In this document: piece by piece, positions 1 through 7,949 of the stretch
How positions within the stretch are numbered: position 1 is the first letter of the stretch
Layout: each line of letters opens with the position of its first letter
Assembly (NCBI GenBank): GCA_038534195.1
Contig: JBCAXE010000057.1
Location: forward strand, 1 to 16,097
Reading direction: 5' to 3'
DNA length: 16,097 nt
Source of the DNA: JAJFFW01 sp038534195
Lineage (GTDB): Bacteria; Pseudomonadota; Alphaproteobacteria; Caulobacterales; Parvularculaceae
Notes under the pieces: generated by a model
Told to the model about the DNA's origin: nothing
Databases searched by the model: none
What the model saw: the letters and a program-made list of their open reading frames with translations, nothing else
Position numbers and translations under genes: made by a program

Positions 1-1
1 A

Positions 2-76
2 TGCGGCGTCCTGCGGTACAACAAAAAGGATCGCGGGTTTGACAATCCGCATTTTGTCGCTTGGGGGAGACGATAG
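2..76 (+). CDS. cysQ: 3'(2'),5'-bisphosphate nucleotidase CysQ, C-terminal end only (partial)
   Basis: The second reading frame is open from the window edge to a TAG at 74-76 and gives 24 residues. They contain L-R-Y-N-K followed by N-P-H-F-V-A, which resembles the usual end of alphaproteobacterial CysQ (an aromatic-x-K, then NPxFxA, then a Gly). CysQ hydrolyses PAP to AMP, clearing the by-product of PAPS use. The stop lies two bases before the cysD ATG, and the cysD ribosome-binding site is inside these last codons, so the two genes are probably translationally coupled. The catalytic metal-binding motifs lie off the window, so the identity rests on a short tail plus the sulfate-activation context. 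Confidence 0.65.
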   Translation, partial: CGVLRYNKKDRGFDNPHFVAWGRR

Positions 77-78
77 CC

Positions 79-981
79 ATGAGCGCGCTTACGCACCTTG
101 AACGCCTTGAAGCGGAAAGCATTCACATTATGCGCGAAGTCGCCGCTGAGTGTGAAAATCCGGTGATGTTATATTCGGTCGGCAAGGATTCTTCCGTCAT
201 GCTGCGCCTCGCCCTGAAGGCGTTCTATCCCTCAAAGCCGCCCTTTCCGCTTCTGCATGTGGACACGACCTGGAAATTTCGTGAAATGATCAAGTTCCGG
301 GACGACACGGCGGAAGAGCTTGGCCTCGATCTCCTGGTGCACATAAACCAGGACGGCGTCGAACAGGGGGTCGGCCCATTCAGCCACGGCTCAAGCCATC
401 ATACCGATATTATGAAAACACAAGCGCTGAAGCAGGCGCTCGATAAATTCAAGTTTGACGCCGCGTTCGGCGGCGCGCGGCGGGACGAAGAAAAATCACG
501 CGCGAAAGAAAGGATTTTCTCATTCCGCTCGGCCCAGCATCAATGGGATCCAAAAAATCAGCGTCCAGAATTATGGAACCTCTATAATACGAGGATCGCC
601 AAAGGCGAAAGCATGCGCGTGTTCCCGATGTCGAACTGGACGGAGCTCGATATCTGGCAATATATCTACAAGGAACAGATCCCTATTCCGTCGCTCTATT
701 TCGCTGCGAAAAGACCCGTGGTGGAGCGCGACGGGATGTTGATCATGGTCGACGACGACCGCATTCCGCTGGAGCCCGGCGAAGAGCCAGTTGAGAAGAT
801 GGTCCGGTTCCGCACCCTCGGCTGTTACCCGCTGACCGGCGCAGTTGAGTCGACCGCGCAGACGCTGCCGGAGATCATTCAGGAAACCTTGTTGACCACC
901 ACATCCGAACGCCAGGGCCGCGCCATCGATCACGATCAGGCCGCGTCCATGGAGAAGAAGAAGCAGGAGGGATATTTCTAA
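79..981 (+). CDS. cysD: sulfate adenylyltransferase subunit 2 (CysD)
   Basis: CysD is the small, catalytic subunit of ATP sulfurylase. With the GTPase subunit CysN it makes adenylylsulfate (APS) and pyrophosphate from ATP and sulfate in the cytoplasm. The protein is 300 aa, the usual length. The PP-loop nucleotide-binding motif S-V-G-K-D-S-S is at residues 33-39, followed by L-H-V-D-T-T-W-K-F and the conserved R-R-D-E-E-K-S-R-A-K-E-R block. I chose the ATG at 79 over the in-frame TTG at 61 because a strong GGGGGAGA (63-70) sits 8 bases upstream of it and because the family starts near this Met. The stop overlaps the cysNC start by one base (TAATG). Identity is firm. Confidence 0.97.
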   Translation: MSALTHLERLEAESIHIMREVAAECENPVMLYSVGKDSSVMLRLALKAFYPSKPPFPLLHVDTTWKFREMIKFRDDTAEELGLDLLVHINQDGVEQGVGPFSHGSSHHTDIMKTQALKQALDKFKFDAAFGGARRDEEKSRAKERIFSFRSAQHQWDPKNQRPELWNLYNTRIAKGESMRVFPMSNWTELDIWQYIYKEQIPIPSLYFAAKRPVVERDGMLIMVDDDRIPLEPGEEPVEKMVRFRTLGCYPLTGAVESTAQTLPEIIQETLLTTTSERQGRAIDHDQAASMEKKKQEGYF

Positions 982-2888
982 TGTCCCATCAAGATGATCT
1001 GATCGCCACTGATATTCTCGCCTACCTTCAGCGTCATGAGAATAAGAGCTTTTTGCGGTTCATCACCTGCGGCTCCGTTGACGACGGAAAGTCGACGCTG
1101 ATCGGGCGGCTCCTTTATGACAGCAAGCTGATTTATGAAGATCAGCTCGCCGCGGTCGAGGCGGACAGTAAAAAGTCCGGCACCACAGGCGACAAGCCCG
1201 ATCTGGCGCTTCTTGTGGACGGCCTCGCCGCCGAACGCGAGCAGGGCATCACGATTGATGTCGCCTACCGCTTTTTCTCCACGGACAAGCGCAAGTTTAT
1301 TGTGGCTGACACGCCGGGCCATGAGCAATACACCCGCAATATGGCCACCGGCGCCTCCACCGCCGATCTGGCGATTTTGCTCATCGACGCACGCTACGGC
1401 GTGCAAGTGCAGACCCGCCGCCATAGCTACATCGCGTCGCTTCTCGGTATTCGGAATATTGTGGTCGCTGTGAACAAGATGGATTTGCTCGACTATTCTG
1501 AGGAAACCTTCAACGCCATCGAAAGCGATTATCGCGCCTTCGCCGAACCGCTCGGTTTCAGTGAAATCGTCTGTATTCCGATGTCCGCGCTTGACGGCGT
1601 TAATGTCACGAGCAAGAGCGACGCGACGCCTTGGTATAAAGGCCCATCGCTTTTGCAGCATCTGGAAGGCGTGAAAATCGAACGGCCGTCGGACGCGTCG
1701 GCGTTCCGCCTGCCGGTGCAATGGGTGAACCGGCCCGATCTCAACTTCAGAGGTTTCTCAGGGACCGTGGCGGCTGGCGCCGTCAGTACGGGCGACGACG
1801 TGATTGCTATTCCCTCGGGGAAGCGCAGCACCGTACGGTCGATCGTGACCTACAGCGGCGAGCTCGACGCGGCGGAAAAATCGCAAGCGGTGACGCTCAC
1901 CCTGAACGACGAGATCGATATTTCCCGCGGAGACATCATTTGCGGCGTAGACGGACCGGCGGAGCAATCCGACCAGTTCGCCGCGCATATATTGTGGATG
2001 AGCGATGCGAAAATGTTCCCCGGCCGGCAATACGCCATGAAGGTGAACAATCAGATGATCCCGGCGACCATCACCGATCTCAAACACAAGGTGAACGTCA
2101 ACAATTTTGCGCATGAAGCGGGCAAGACCCTCGAACTAAACGAAGTGGGCGTCTGTAACTTATCGCTCGGCAAGCCAATCCCGTTCGATGCGTACAAAGA
2201 AAACCGCCAAACCGGCAGCTTCATCCTGATCGACCGCAACACGAACAATACGGTCGGCGTCGGCATGCTCGACTTCTCGCTGCGGCGCGCGGCCAATGTG
2301 GTGTGGCAGGACCTCGAAATCGGCAAGGCCGAACGCGCCGCGCAAAAACATCAAAAACCGGCTGTCCTTTGGTTCACCGGTCTTTCGGGCTCCGGCAAAT
2401 CGACGATCGCTAACCTTCTTGAAAAGAAGCTCTTCGATCTCGGACGCCACACATACATTCTCGACGGCGATAATGTGCGCCATGGGCTCAATAAGGATTT
2501 GGGTTTCAAGGACGCTGACCGCGTTGAGAATATCCGCCGCGTGGCTGAAGTCTCGAAATTGATGGCCGATGCAGGATTGCTCGTGCTTGTCTCGTTCATT
2601 TCTCCCTTCCGCGCGGAACGCCAGATGGCGCGTGCGATGATGGAGAGGGGCGAGTTCATCGAAATCCATGTGGACACGCCTCTGGAAGTCGCCGAAGCGC
2701 GCGATGTGAAGGGCCTTTACAAGAAGGCCCGCGCCGGGGAGATCAAAAACTTCACGGGCATCGACTCTGAGTATCAGGAACCGCGCAATCCGGAGATTAA
2801 AGTCAACACCGTTGATCTTTCCGCTGAAGCGGCGGCTGAAAAAATCGTTGAATACCTTACTGAGAAAGGCGTTCTGACAACCGTTTAG
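981..2888 (+). CDS. cysNC: bifunctional sulfate adenylyltransferase subunit 1 / adenylylsulfate kinase (CysN-CysC fusion)
   Basis: This 635-aa protein joins the regulatory GTPase of ATP sulfurylase to APS kinase, so one polypeptide helps make APS and then phosphorylates it to PAPS. The CysN part (about 1-445) has the GTPase P-loop G-S-V-D-D-G-K-S (31-38), D-T-P-G-H-E (110-115) and N-K-M-D (165-168), then translation-factor-like beta-barrel domains. The CysC part (about 460-635) has its own P-loop G-L-S-G-S-G-K-S (467-474), D-G-D-N-V-R-H-G-L (495-503), the I-S-P-F-R-A-E-R block and the K-N-F-T-G-I-D lid region. The fusion is common in alphaproteobacteria. All motifs are intact in both halves, so both activities are expected. 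It follows cysD with a one-base overlap. Confidence 0.97.
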   Translation: MSHQDDLIATDILAYLQRHENKSFLRFITCGSVDDGKSTLIGRLLYDSKLIYEDQLAAVEADSKKSGTTGDKPDLALLVDGLAAEREQGITIDVAYRFFSTDKRKFIVADTPGHEQYTRNMATGASTADLAILLIDARYGVQVQTRRHSYIASLLGIRNIVVAVNKMDLLDYSEETFNAIESDYRAFAEPLGFSEIVCIPMSALDGVNVTSKSDATPWYKGPSLLQHLEGVKIERPSDASAFRLPVQWVNRPDLNFRGFSGTVAAGAVSTGDDVIAIPSGKRSTVRSIVTYSGELDAAEKSQAVTLTLNDEIDISRGDIICGVDGPAEQSDQFAAHILWMSDAKMFPGRQYAMKVNNQMIPATITDLKHKVNVNNFAHEAGKTLELNEVGVCNLSLGKPIPFDAYKENRQTGSFILIDRNTNNTVGVGMLDFSLRRAANVVWQDLEIGKAERAAQKHQKPAVLWFTGLSGSGKSTIANLLEKKLFDLGRHTYILDGDNVRHGLNKDLGFKDADRVENIRRVAEVSKLMADAGLLVLVSFISPFRAERQMARAMMERGEFIEIHVDTPLEVAEARDVKGLYKKARAGEIKNFTGIDSEYQEPRNPEIKVNTVDLSAEAAAEKIVEYLTEKGVLTTV

Positions 2889-2965
2889 GACGCCTCGCCT
2901 AGACGCACCCGGGTTACGCAGCGTCAATTGCAACATTCTTGAAACAACCTGCGCATGCGGGTAGA

Positions 2966-3015
2966 CCAAGCGCTCTTTTGGACGCGGCTGTCGAATCTGA
3001 CAGCCGCGCGCTTGG
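2966..3015 (+). terminator. compound hairpin between cysNC and mfd; candidate terminator or leader structure
   Basis: A perfect 10-bp GC-rich stem (CGCGGCTGTC at 2983-2992 with GACAGCCGCG at 2999-3008) encloses a 6-base loop. It is nested in a second 7-bp stem (CCAAGCG at 2966-2972 with CGCTTGG at 3009-3015) that leaves a 10-base bulge on the left arm. It starts 78 bases after the cysNC stop and ends 6 bases before the GAGG that probably serves mfd. Only a short TTTT run follows (3018-3021), so it is not a textbook intrinsic terminator. It may end the cys transcript, or fold in the mfd leader. Confidence 0.5.
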
Positions 3016-3036
3016 CGTTTTGAGGAACAGTTTTTG

Positions 3037-6000
3037 ATGGCGACGATGGTGTCAGCGACAGCTCAGGTGAGCGCAGACGAAGCATGGCGCGACGATGGCG
3101 TCTTGACCGTTCACGATGCGCCCGAGGGCGCGGACGCGATGGCGATTGCACGGGCCGCGCAGACCCGCGGCGGTGTCATCATCCACATCGCGCGAGACGC
3201 GGCGCGCGCCGCCGCCATGCGCGACGCCTTGCGGTTTTTCGCGCCGGAGGTGGCGCTCGTCGAGTTTCCGGCCTGGGATTGTCTTCCCTATGACCGGGTC
3301 AGCCCCAGCGCCGCCGTCTCATCGGGGCGCATGGCGGCGCTCGCCGTCCTGTCGCAATATGACGGGGCCGCGCCGTTGATCGTGATCACATCGGTCAACG
3401 CGGTCACGCAACGCACGCCGCCGAAAGAGATCGTCGCCGGCGCGGCCTTTTCCGCGCGGCCCGGCGAGAGCGTGGCGCTTGATAATCTGAACGCTTATCT
3501 GGCGGCGAATGGTTATTCGCGCGCCTCGACGGTGCGTGAACCTGGCGAATTCGCCGTGCGCGGCGGATTAATTGATATATTTCCTCCGGGAGCGGATGAA
3601 CCTGTTCGACTTGATTTTTTCGGCGACCAACTGGAGTCGATCCGCGGTTTCGATCCGGTGACACAACGCACGACCCGTCAACTCCGTCAGTTTGACCTCG
3701 CCGCCGCCACGGAAGTCCTCCTGACTGATGAGACGATTTCGCGCTTCCGTAAAAGCTATGTGGCGCTGTTTGGGCCCGCCAGCGACGATCCGATCTATGA
3801 GGCGGTGAGCGCAGGCCGCAAACACGCCGGCATGGAGCATTGGCTGCCGCTCTTTTACAAACAGACGCACACGCTATTCGATTTCATCGAAGACGGTCTG
3901 ATCTTTCTGGAAAATCTCGGCGAAGAAGCCGCGCAGGATCGTTTCGCTTCAATCGAGGATTACTTTCAGGCCCGACAGGAAGATACGGAAGTCTCAAAGC
4001 CGGCGAATAGCGAATTTTCTGCGCCGGCCTATCGGCCCTTGCCGGCGGGCGCGCTTTATCTAACGCCCGCTGAATGGGAAAAGGCGCTAGGGGACGAAGC
4101 CTTGCGGCGGCTCTCGCCCTACGCGGCGCCGGAGGGCAAGCGCGCTTTTTCATTTAACGCGCGGGTGGGACGCACTTTCGCCGCCGAGCGCGCAGCGGAA
4201 AAACTAAACGTCTTCGACGCCGTGAGGGACCATATCGAGACGCTTCAGGGGAACGGTAAAAAAGTTTTTATCGCCTGCTGGTCGGAGGGGTCGGCTGATC
4301 GCATGCGCACCGTTCTCGCTGATCATGGTCTCGGGCAAGTTGCGAATGCACCGAACTGGAACGAGGCGCGTCAAGCGTCCGGGGGTGTTGCGACCATCGT
4401 TCTCGGTCTGGAGGCCGGCTTTGAAACGCAAGACGCCGCTTTTATTTCAGAGCAGGATATCCTTGGTGACCGGCTCGTGCGCAGCGGGCGCAAGAAACGC
4501 GCTGAAAACTTTCTCACCGAAGCGTCAAGCCTTTCGGTCGGCGATCTCGTTGTCCACGTTGAACACGGCGTCGGCCGCTACGCGGGTCTCGAAACACTGG
4601 ATATTCAGGACGCGCCCCATGACTGCCTCGAGCTTGAATATCATGGCGGCGATAAGCTTTTCCTCCCCGTAGAGAATATCGATCTTCTGTCTCGCTTCGG
4701 ATCCGATGATCCAAATACGCAGCTCGACAAACTGGGCGGTCTTGCGTGGCAGAGCCGCAAGGCGCGGATGCGCGAACGCATCAAAATGCTCGCCGAACAG
4801 CTCATCGCGATCGCGGCGAAACGGGAAATGAAAAATGCCGATATCGTATCGCCGCCGGACGGCGTCTATGACGAATTCTGTGCGCGGTTTCCTTATGCTG
4901 AGACAGAGGATCAGGAAAACGCGATCGCCGATGTCATCGAAGATCTCGCCAAGGGACGGCCGATGGACCGGCTGGTTTGCGGCGATGTCGGCTTCGGCAA
5001 GACCGAAGTGGCGCTCCGGGCCGCGTTTATCGTCGCGATGACCGGCCGGCAGGTGGCGGTCATTGCGCCGACCACCTTGCTCGCGCGCCAGCATTACAAG
5101 AATTTCTCCGAGCGCTTTAAGGGGTTCCCCGTCAATGTCCGCCATCTGTCACGGCTCGTCAGCACCGGTGAGGCGAGCGCGACGCGCGCAGGACTTTCCG
5201 ATGGTCAAGTGGATATCGTCGTCGGGACGCATGCGCTGTTGGCCAAGACCATTAAATTTTCCGATCTCGGCATGATTGTTGTGGACGAAGAGCAACGCTT
5301 CGGCGTCAAACATAAAGAGCGCCTGAAAGAGTATCGCGCCGACACCCATGTTCTCACCCTGACAGCGACGCCGATCCCGCGCACATTGCAACTGGCGATG
5401 AGCGGCATCCGCGATCTCTCGCTGATCGCGACCCCGCCCGTAGACCGCCTCGCTGTGCGCACGACCGTCGGCCCGTTCGATCCTGTGGTTGCGCGCGAGA
5501 CCCTTCTTCGCGAACATTATCGCGGCGGACAAAGTTTCTATGTGGCGCCGCGCATCTCCGACCTCGCCGGCGTCGCGGAATTTCTCGACGAGAGCGTGCC
5601 GGAAATCCGGTATAAGGTGGCGCACGGTCAAATGGCCGGCGGCGAGCTGGAAGACATTATGAACGCCTTTTATGAAGGCAAGTTCGATGTGCTCGTTTCA
5701 ACGACGATTGTGGAATCAGGCCTCGATATTCCGACCGCAAATACCATGATCATTCACCGGGCTGATAATTTCGGGCTAGCGCAGCTTTATCAATTGCGGG
5801 GCAGGGTGGGGCGATCCAAAGTGCGCGCCTATGCTTATCTTACCACGCCGCAGCGCAAGGTCATCACGCCGGGTGCGGAACGCCGGTTGAAAGTGCTGCA
5901 ATCGCTGGATACGCTCGGCGCCGGATTCACGCTCGCTTCTCACGACCTCGATATTCGCGGCGCCGGGAATCTTCTGGGCGAAGAACAATCCGGCCAGGTC

Positions 6001-6543
6001 AAGGAAGTGGGCGTCGAGCTTTATCAGCACATGCTGGAGGAAGCCGTCGCGCAGCTTAAGGACGGCGACCGGGTGAGCGAAGAGCAATGGTCGCCCCAGA
6101 TCAATATCGGGACGGCGGTGCTCATCCCCGACACCTATGTGGCCGACCTCAATGTGCGGATGGCGCTTTACCGGCGGCTTGGCGATCTGACTGCGGAAGA
6201 AGATATTCAGGGTTTCGCCGCCGAACTTGTCGATCGCTTTGGCGTGTTGCCGATGGAGGTCGAGCATCTCTTGCAGATCGTCGCCATCAAGGGCATGTGC
6301 CGCGCCGCGGGCGTCGCCAAGATCGACGCCGGTCCCAAGGGCGCCGTTGTCAGTTTCCGTAATGATGAATTCGCCAATCCCGCTGGTCTGGTGGCGTTCA
6401 TCTCGCAATCGCCCTATGACGTCAAACTGCGCCCAGATCAAAAGCTTGTCTTTAAGCAACATTGGCCTGATGAGAAAGCGCGGCTTAAAGGATGCCGACG
6501 TGTTCTCGACCTCTTAAGCGATATCGCGCAAGACGCGCCCTAA
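3037..6543 (+). CDS. mfd: transcription-repair coupling factor Mfd
   Basis: Mfd is a cytoplasmic ATP-dependent DNA translocase. It pushes stalled RNA polymerase off lesions and recruits UvrA for nucleotide excision repair. The protein is 1168 aa, the usual length. The N-terminal UvrB-like region includes the W-D-C-L-P-Y-D-R type motif. The CarD-like RNA polymerase interaction domain begins near residue 499 (V-G-D-L-V-V-H-V-E-H-G-V-G-R-Y). The translocase follows, with Walker A G-D-V-G-F-G-K-T (649-656), D-E-E-Q (750-753), T-A-T-P-I-P-R-T-L and R-G-R-V-G-R-S (921-927). A C-terminal TRCF domain ends the protein. GAGG at 3022-3025 serves either the ATG at 3037 (11-base gap), the TTG at 3034 (8-base gap) or the ATG at 3046, so the exact start is uncertain. 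It converges on the next gene with 15 bases between stops. Confidence 0.97.
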   Translation: MATMVSATAQVSADEAWRDDGVLTVHDAPEGADAMAIARAAQTRGGVIIHIARDAARAAAMRDALRFFAPEVALVEFPAWDCLPYDRVSPSAAVSSGRMAALAVLSQYDGAAPLIVITSVNAVTQRTPPKEIVAGAAFSARPGESVALDNLNAYLAANGYSRASTVREPGEFAVRGGLIDIFPPGADEPVRLDFFGDQLESIRGFDPVTQRTTRQLRQFDLAAATEVLLTDETISRFRKSYVALFGPASDDPIYEAVSAGRKHAGMEHWLPLFYKQTHTLFDFIEDGLIFLENLGEEAAQDRFASIEDYFQARQEDTEVSKPANSEFSAPAYRPLPAGALYLTPAEWEKALGDEALRRLSPYAAPEGKRAFSFNARVGRTFAAERAAEKLNVFDAVRDHIETLQGNGKKVFIACWSEGSADRMRTVLADHGLGQVANAPNWNEARQASGGVATIVLGLEAGFETQDAAFISEQDILGDRLVRSGRKKRAENFLTEASSLSVGDLVVHVEHGVGRYAGLETLDIQDAPHDCLELEYHGGDKLFLPVENIDLLSRFGSDDPNTQLDKLGGLAWQSRKARMRERIKMLAEQLIAIAAKREMKNADIVSPPDGVYDEFCARFPYAETEDQENAIADVIEDLAKGRPMDRLVCGDVGFGKTEVALRAAFIVAMTGRQVAVIAPTTLLARQHYKNFSERFKGFPVNVRHLSRLVSTGEASATRAGLSDGQVDIVVGTHALLAKTIKFSDLGMIVVDEEQRFGVKHKERLKEYRADTHVLTLTATPIPRTLQLAMSGIRDLSLIATPPVDRLAVRTTVGPFDPVVARETLLREHYRGGQSFYVAPRISDLAGVAEFLDESVPEIRYKVAHGQMAGGELEDIMNAFYEGKFDVLVSTTIVESGLDIPTANTMIIHRADNFGLAQLYQLRGRVGRSKVRAYAYLTTPQRKVITPGAERRLKVLQSLDTLGAGFTLASHDLDIRGAGNLLGEEQSGQVKEVGVELYQHMLEEAVAQLKDGDRVSEEQWSPQINIGTAVLIPDTYVADLNVRMALYRRLGDLTAEEDIQGFAAELVDRFGVLPMEVEHLLQIVAIKGMCRAAGVAKIDAGPKGAVVSFRNDEFANPAGLVAFISQSPYDVKLRPDQKLVFKQHWPDEKARLKGCRRVLDLLSDIAQDAP

Positions 6544-6558
6544 TTTCCGAAGCAGCGC

Positions 6559-7908
6559 CTAAGCCGGCGCGGGCGCGAGCCGGGGGCGGATCGTGTCGTG
6601 ATTGAGCGCGCTCAAAAGGTGCGCGACCATTTCCTCAAGCGGCAGGTCGTCCCAATTGTCGATGACGCTCGTTTTCGCGCCCATGGAAAAAAGGATATCG
6701 TCGCTCGTCCCGGCGTCGCGCGTTTTGAACATCGTGCTTTGCATGACGCCGGCGATGCGGTCGGCGATCCGTTCAGCATCATCGGCATGCGTGAAAGGGC
6801 AGGTGAGGACGAAGGTGCGCGGGGCGATCCGCGACAGCATATCTTCCGGACGCGTTACATCATTGATGAGGCTTGTGGCGTGGTCGAGCGGCGGCCCGAT
6901 CTCGGCGGCGCCGCCAGCATCGATGGGCCCCGCATGAAAAGACAGCGCAATCAGCGAAAGCATGCGATCGGCCTCGCGCGCCCGCGCCAAAAGCCGGCTT
7001 GCATGGCTTGCGAAAAATGACGCGGTCGCAGCTTGCGTTTGCCGGTCGGTGATGGACGATTGCGGATCCATGCGCAGGACCCGGCGGATCATTCGCGCTT
7101 GCCGCGCGTGCTTCACGGCGTCGGCGATCTTCCCAGGAAGATCGTCAGCAACATGCGCTGGGAAGACGATGTCTTCACCGTTGATGGCGTCTTCGGCGAC
7201 GGTGATGACCGGGAAATCCAACTGAGCCGATCGCCGCCGCACCATGGCGCTCAGGGATCGCAGCGGATCACTCGGCGCGCTCGGCAAAAAGACTGCGCAG
7301 TCGAACTGGTTCGTTTCGATGGCTTGCAACGCCTGCACAGGCGTCAGAACGCCTTCCACGTAAAATCCGCCGCTGCGGGCGGTTGAAAGCGCCTTGAGCG
7401 TTGTCGGGGACGGCTTGCCCGCCACAAGCACGCGCGATTGGCCGTGGGGCTTCTTCTCATCATCCATCGGTCTCAACGCGCCAGCGGCGGCGAGGCTTTT
7501 GAGGCGTTCGCCAGCCTCTTCTGCGAGGTTGCGCCGTCTTAGGCGTGCGCGGCACGCTTCGATGAACGACGCCGGGTCATCATGGGTCAGCACGAGCGCG
7601 CCGGAGCGTCTCAGATACCGCCGGCGATCGGCGTCGAGGTCGGGAGAGGCGATAAAGAGAACGCCGCCATGGGGTGCGGCGCGGCGGGCGGCGTTGGAAA
7701 GTTTTCGCGCGGCTGGCGCGGTGATGCTTCGCCGGCGAAGATCGGCCACGGCGAGGTCCGCACTGCGCTCATCTTTCAACGCGGAAATGCCGAGACGCGC
7801 TTCGCGGCAAGCTTCTGCAAAGTCGGGGTCGATAACGCCGTCCGGCGACAACCACGCTATTTTTGCGCGCGTCGCAGAGGATGTGTTCCGGGCGTTGTGG
7901 TGCGTCAT
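6559..7908 (-). CDS. degenerate PleD/PopA-like protein (REC-REC-GGDEF), probable c-di-GMP receptor
   Basis: The 449-aa protein matches PleD/PopA in length and layout: two receiver-like domains (about 16-130 and 159-270) and a C-terminal GGDEF-like domain (about 285-430). The catalytic motif is lost: A-P-R-T-F (362-366) replaces GGEEF, and the metal-ligand Asp of the D-x-D-x-F strand is Ala321. The inhibitory c-di-GMP site is kept as R353-P-E-D356, with the same five-residue spacing to the GGDEF position as in PleD. Receiver 1 keeps an Asp (56) at the phosphorylation position but lacks the acidic pair and the conserved Lys; receiver 2 has Leu there. I infer it binds c-di-GMP without making it, like Caulobacter PopA, which binds c-di-GMP and helps deliver CtrA to ClpXP. 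Orthology to PopA is not shown. I took the ATG at 7908; the upstream TTG at 7941 has AGAGGG only one base away, too close. It lies 41 bases after the VanY gene on the same strand. Confidence 0.8.
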   Translation of the reverse strand: MTHHNARNTSSATRAKIAWLSPDGVIDPDFAEACREARLGISALKDERSADLAVADLRRRSITAPAARKLSNAARRAAPHGGVLFIASPDLDADRRRYLRRSGALVLTHDDPASFIEACRARLRRRNLAEEAGERLKSLAAAGALRPMDDEKKPHGQSRVLVAGKPSPTTLKALSTARSGGFYVEGVLTPVQALQAIETNQFDCAVFLPSAPSDPLRSLSAMVRRRSAQLDFPVITVAEDAINGEDIVFPAHVADDLPGKIADAVKHARQARMIRRVLRMDPQSSITDRQTQAATASFFASHASRLLARAREADRMLSLIALSFHAGPIDAGGAAEIGPPLDHATSLINDVTRPEDMLSRIAPRTFVLTCPFTHADDAERIADRIAGVMQSTMFKTRDAGTSDDILFSMGAKTSVIDNWDDLPLEEMVAHLLSALNHDTIRPRLAPAPA

Positions 7909-7949
7909 AATCCGTTCCGTGAGGCGGCGCGGATTGACCAAGCCCTCTA

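Noticed and set aside
2160..2969. Long minus-strand open frame (269 codons) opposite cysNC
   Set aside because: It is antisense to the well-supported CysC domain, has no family motifs, and reflects GC-rich codon bias.
4525..5145. Minus-strand open frame of 206 codons opposite mfd
   Set aside because: It lies fully inside mfd over conserved RID and translocase motifs, with Arg/Asp/His-rich composition typical of a shadow frame.
6559..7908. Active diguanylate cyclase
   Set aside because: The GGDEF motif is A-P-R-T-F and the metal-binding Asp is Ala, so catalysis is not plausible even though the domain and the I-site are recognisable.
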